Shown: positions 63,827 to 64,000 of the stretch, piece by piece
How positions within the stretch are numbered: position 1 is the first letter of the stretch
Layout: each line of letters opens with the position of its first letter
DNA from: Streptococcus suis YS161
GTDB lineage: Bacteria > Bacillota > Bacilli > Lactobacillales > Streptococcaceae
Length of the DNA stretch: 64,000 bases
Assembly: GCF_002760245.1 (NCBI RefSeq)
Contig: NZ_ASCA01000006.1
Coordinates: 1 to 64,000, forward strand
Direction: 5' to 3'
Translations under genes and position numbers: made by a program
Notes under the pieces: model-generated
Told to the model about the DNA's origin: nothing
The model's database searches: none
What the model saw: only the letters and a program-made list of their open reading frames with translations

Positions 63827-64000
63827 CTACTTTCTCATGAGTTGTAAATATTGGATAGCCATGATGGTCTTTGCATCACAAATATCGCCAGTAGCCACCA
63901 AGTTCAAAGCCTCTTCCAAGGTTACCTCATGTAATTCGATCACCTCATCTTCATCCATTGGACGAGGATTTTCAACCTTGATAAGGTTATCTGCTAAATA
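63827..64000 (-). CDS. NUDIX hydrolase, C-terminal 57 residues (partial)
   Basis: The minus-strand frame is open from the right window edge to TAG at 63827-63829. It reads YLADNLIKVENPRPMDEDE, then VIELHEVTLEEALNLVATG and DAKTIMAIQYLQLMRK, matching the C-terminus of ADP-ribose pyrophosphatase (NudF-like) proteins. The Nudix box itself lies outside the window. It lies 10 bp upstream of macP, so the genes share an operon. Confidence 0.85.
   Translation of the reverse strand, partial: YLADNLIKVENPRPMDEDEVIELHEVTLEEALNLVATGDICDAKTIMAIQYLQLMRK

Noticed and set aside
1-64000. Prophage, integrative element, tRNA or rRNA genes
   Set aside because: No integrase, structural phage gene, conjugation gene, tRNA cloverleaf or rRNA segment was noticed on either strand.

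Overview
The window reads as chromosomal DNA of a low-GC Firmicute, most probably Streptococcus suis or a very close relative. The main evidence is a Wzy-type capsule (cps) locus with the S. suis layout: DegV-family gene (orfZ), MocR-type regulator (orfY) and yaaA-like gene (orfX) sit directly upstream of cpsA-cpsB-cpsC-cpsD-cpsE, and glf lies beyond the far end. A SusR-T1-T2-X-H sucrose locus, a MacP gene next to mtnN, RUP-like and BOX-like repeats, and AGGAGG-type ribosome binding sites support Streptococcus. Species assignment is inference from gene order, not from a database search.

Layout. 1-240: a probable transposon end and a RUP-like repeat. 240-1352 (minus): glf, UDP-galactopyranose mutase. 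1353-10480: a 9 kb accessory island between glf and the cps operon. It holds a YobI-like P-loop NTPase gene broken by several lesions, a two-gene ABC-type ATPase plus TOPRIM-like module with its own promoter (a probable phage-defence system), two unknown multi-pass membrane proteins and an IS66 remnant. 10481-26214 (all minus): the cps operon, read from cpsA at the right. It runs regulatory and assembly genes (cpsA-D), initiating transferase cpsE, an Alg14/Alg13-like split glycosyltransferase, a GT4, an epimerase, a GT8, Wzy, a further transferase, an acetyltransferase, a GT2, Wzx and UDP-glucose dehydrogenase. The serotype-specific part is visibly more AT-rich than cpsA-D and the flanks.

26315-64000 is conserved chromosome, mostly on the minus strand: yaaA, MocR regulator, degV, a small TetR regulator, proB-proA-proC (with a BOX-like element between proB and proA), a DinG-type helicase/exonuclease, a glyoxalase II-like hydrolase, a lipoprotein M13 peptidase, phoH, yozE, a frameshifted DUF1801 gene, a PanE-like reductase, cvfB, frr, pyrH, a SpoVB/MurJ-type flippase, yghU, rplK-rplA, ftsK, the sus locus (with a BOX-like element between susT2 and susX), a VOC/SAP operon, cyclophilin lipoprotein slrA, a pyridoxal kinase-ECF transporter pair, mtnN, macP and the end of a NUDIX hydrolase.

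How the genes work together. CpsE should load Glc-1-P on undecaprenyl phosphate. The Alg14/Alg13 pair and the other transferases extend the repeat unit, Ugd supplies UDP-GlcA and Glf may supply UDP-Galf. Wzx flips and Wzy polymerises the unit, CpsB/C/D control chain length and CpsA attaches the polymer to the wall. The most interesting non-routine items are the ATPase/TOPRIM module, the covarying hairpin elements inside the pro and sus operons, a highly structured terminator-ended RNA candidate at about 61014-61207, an SOS-box-like operator at 59292-59304, and a probable leaderless yaaA transcript. No tRNA, rRNA or CRISPR array was seen.
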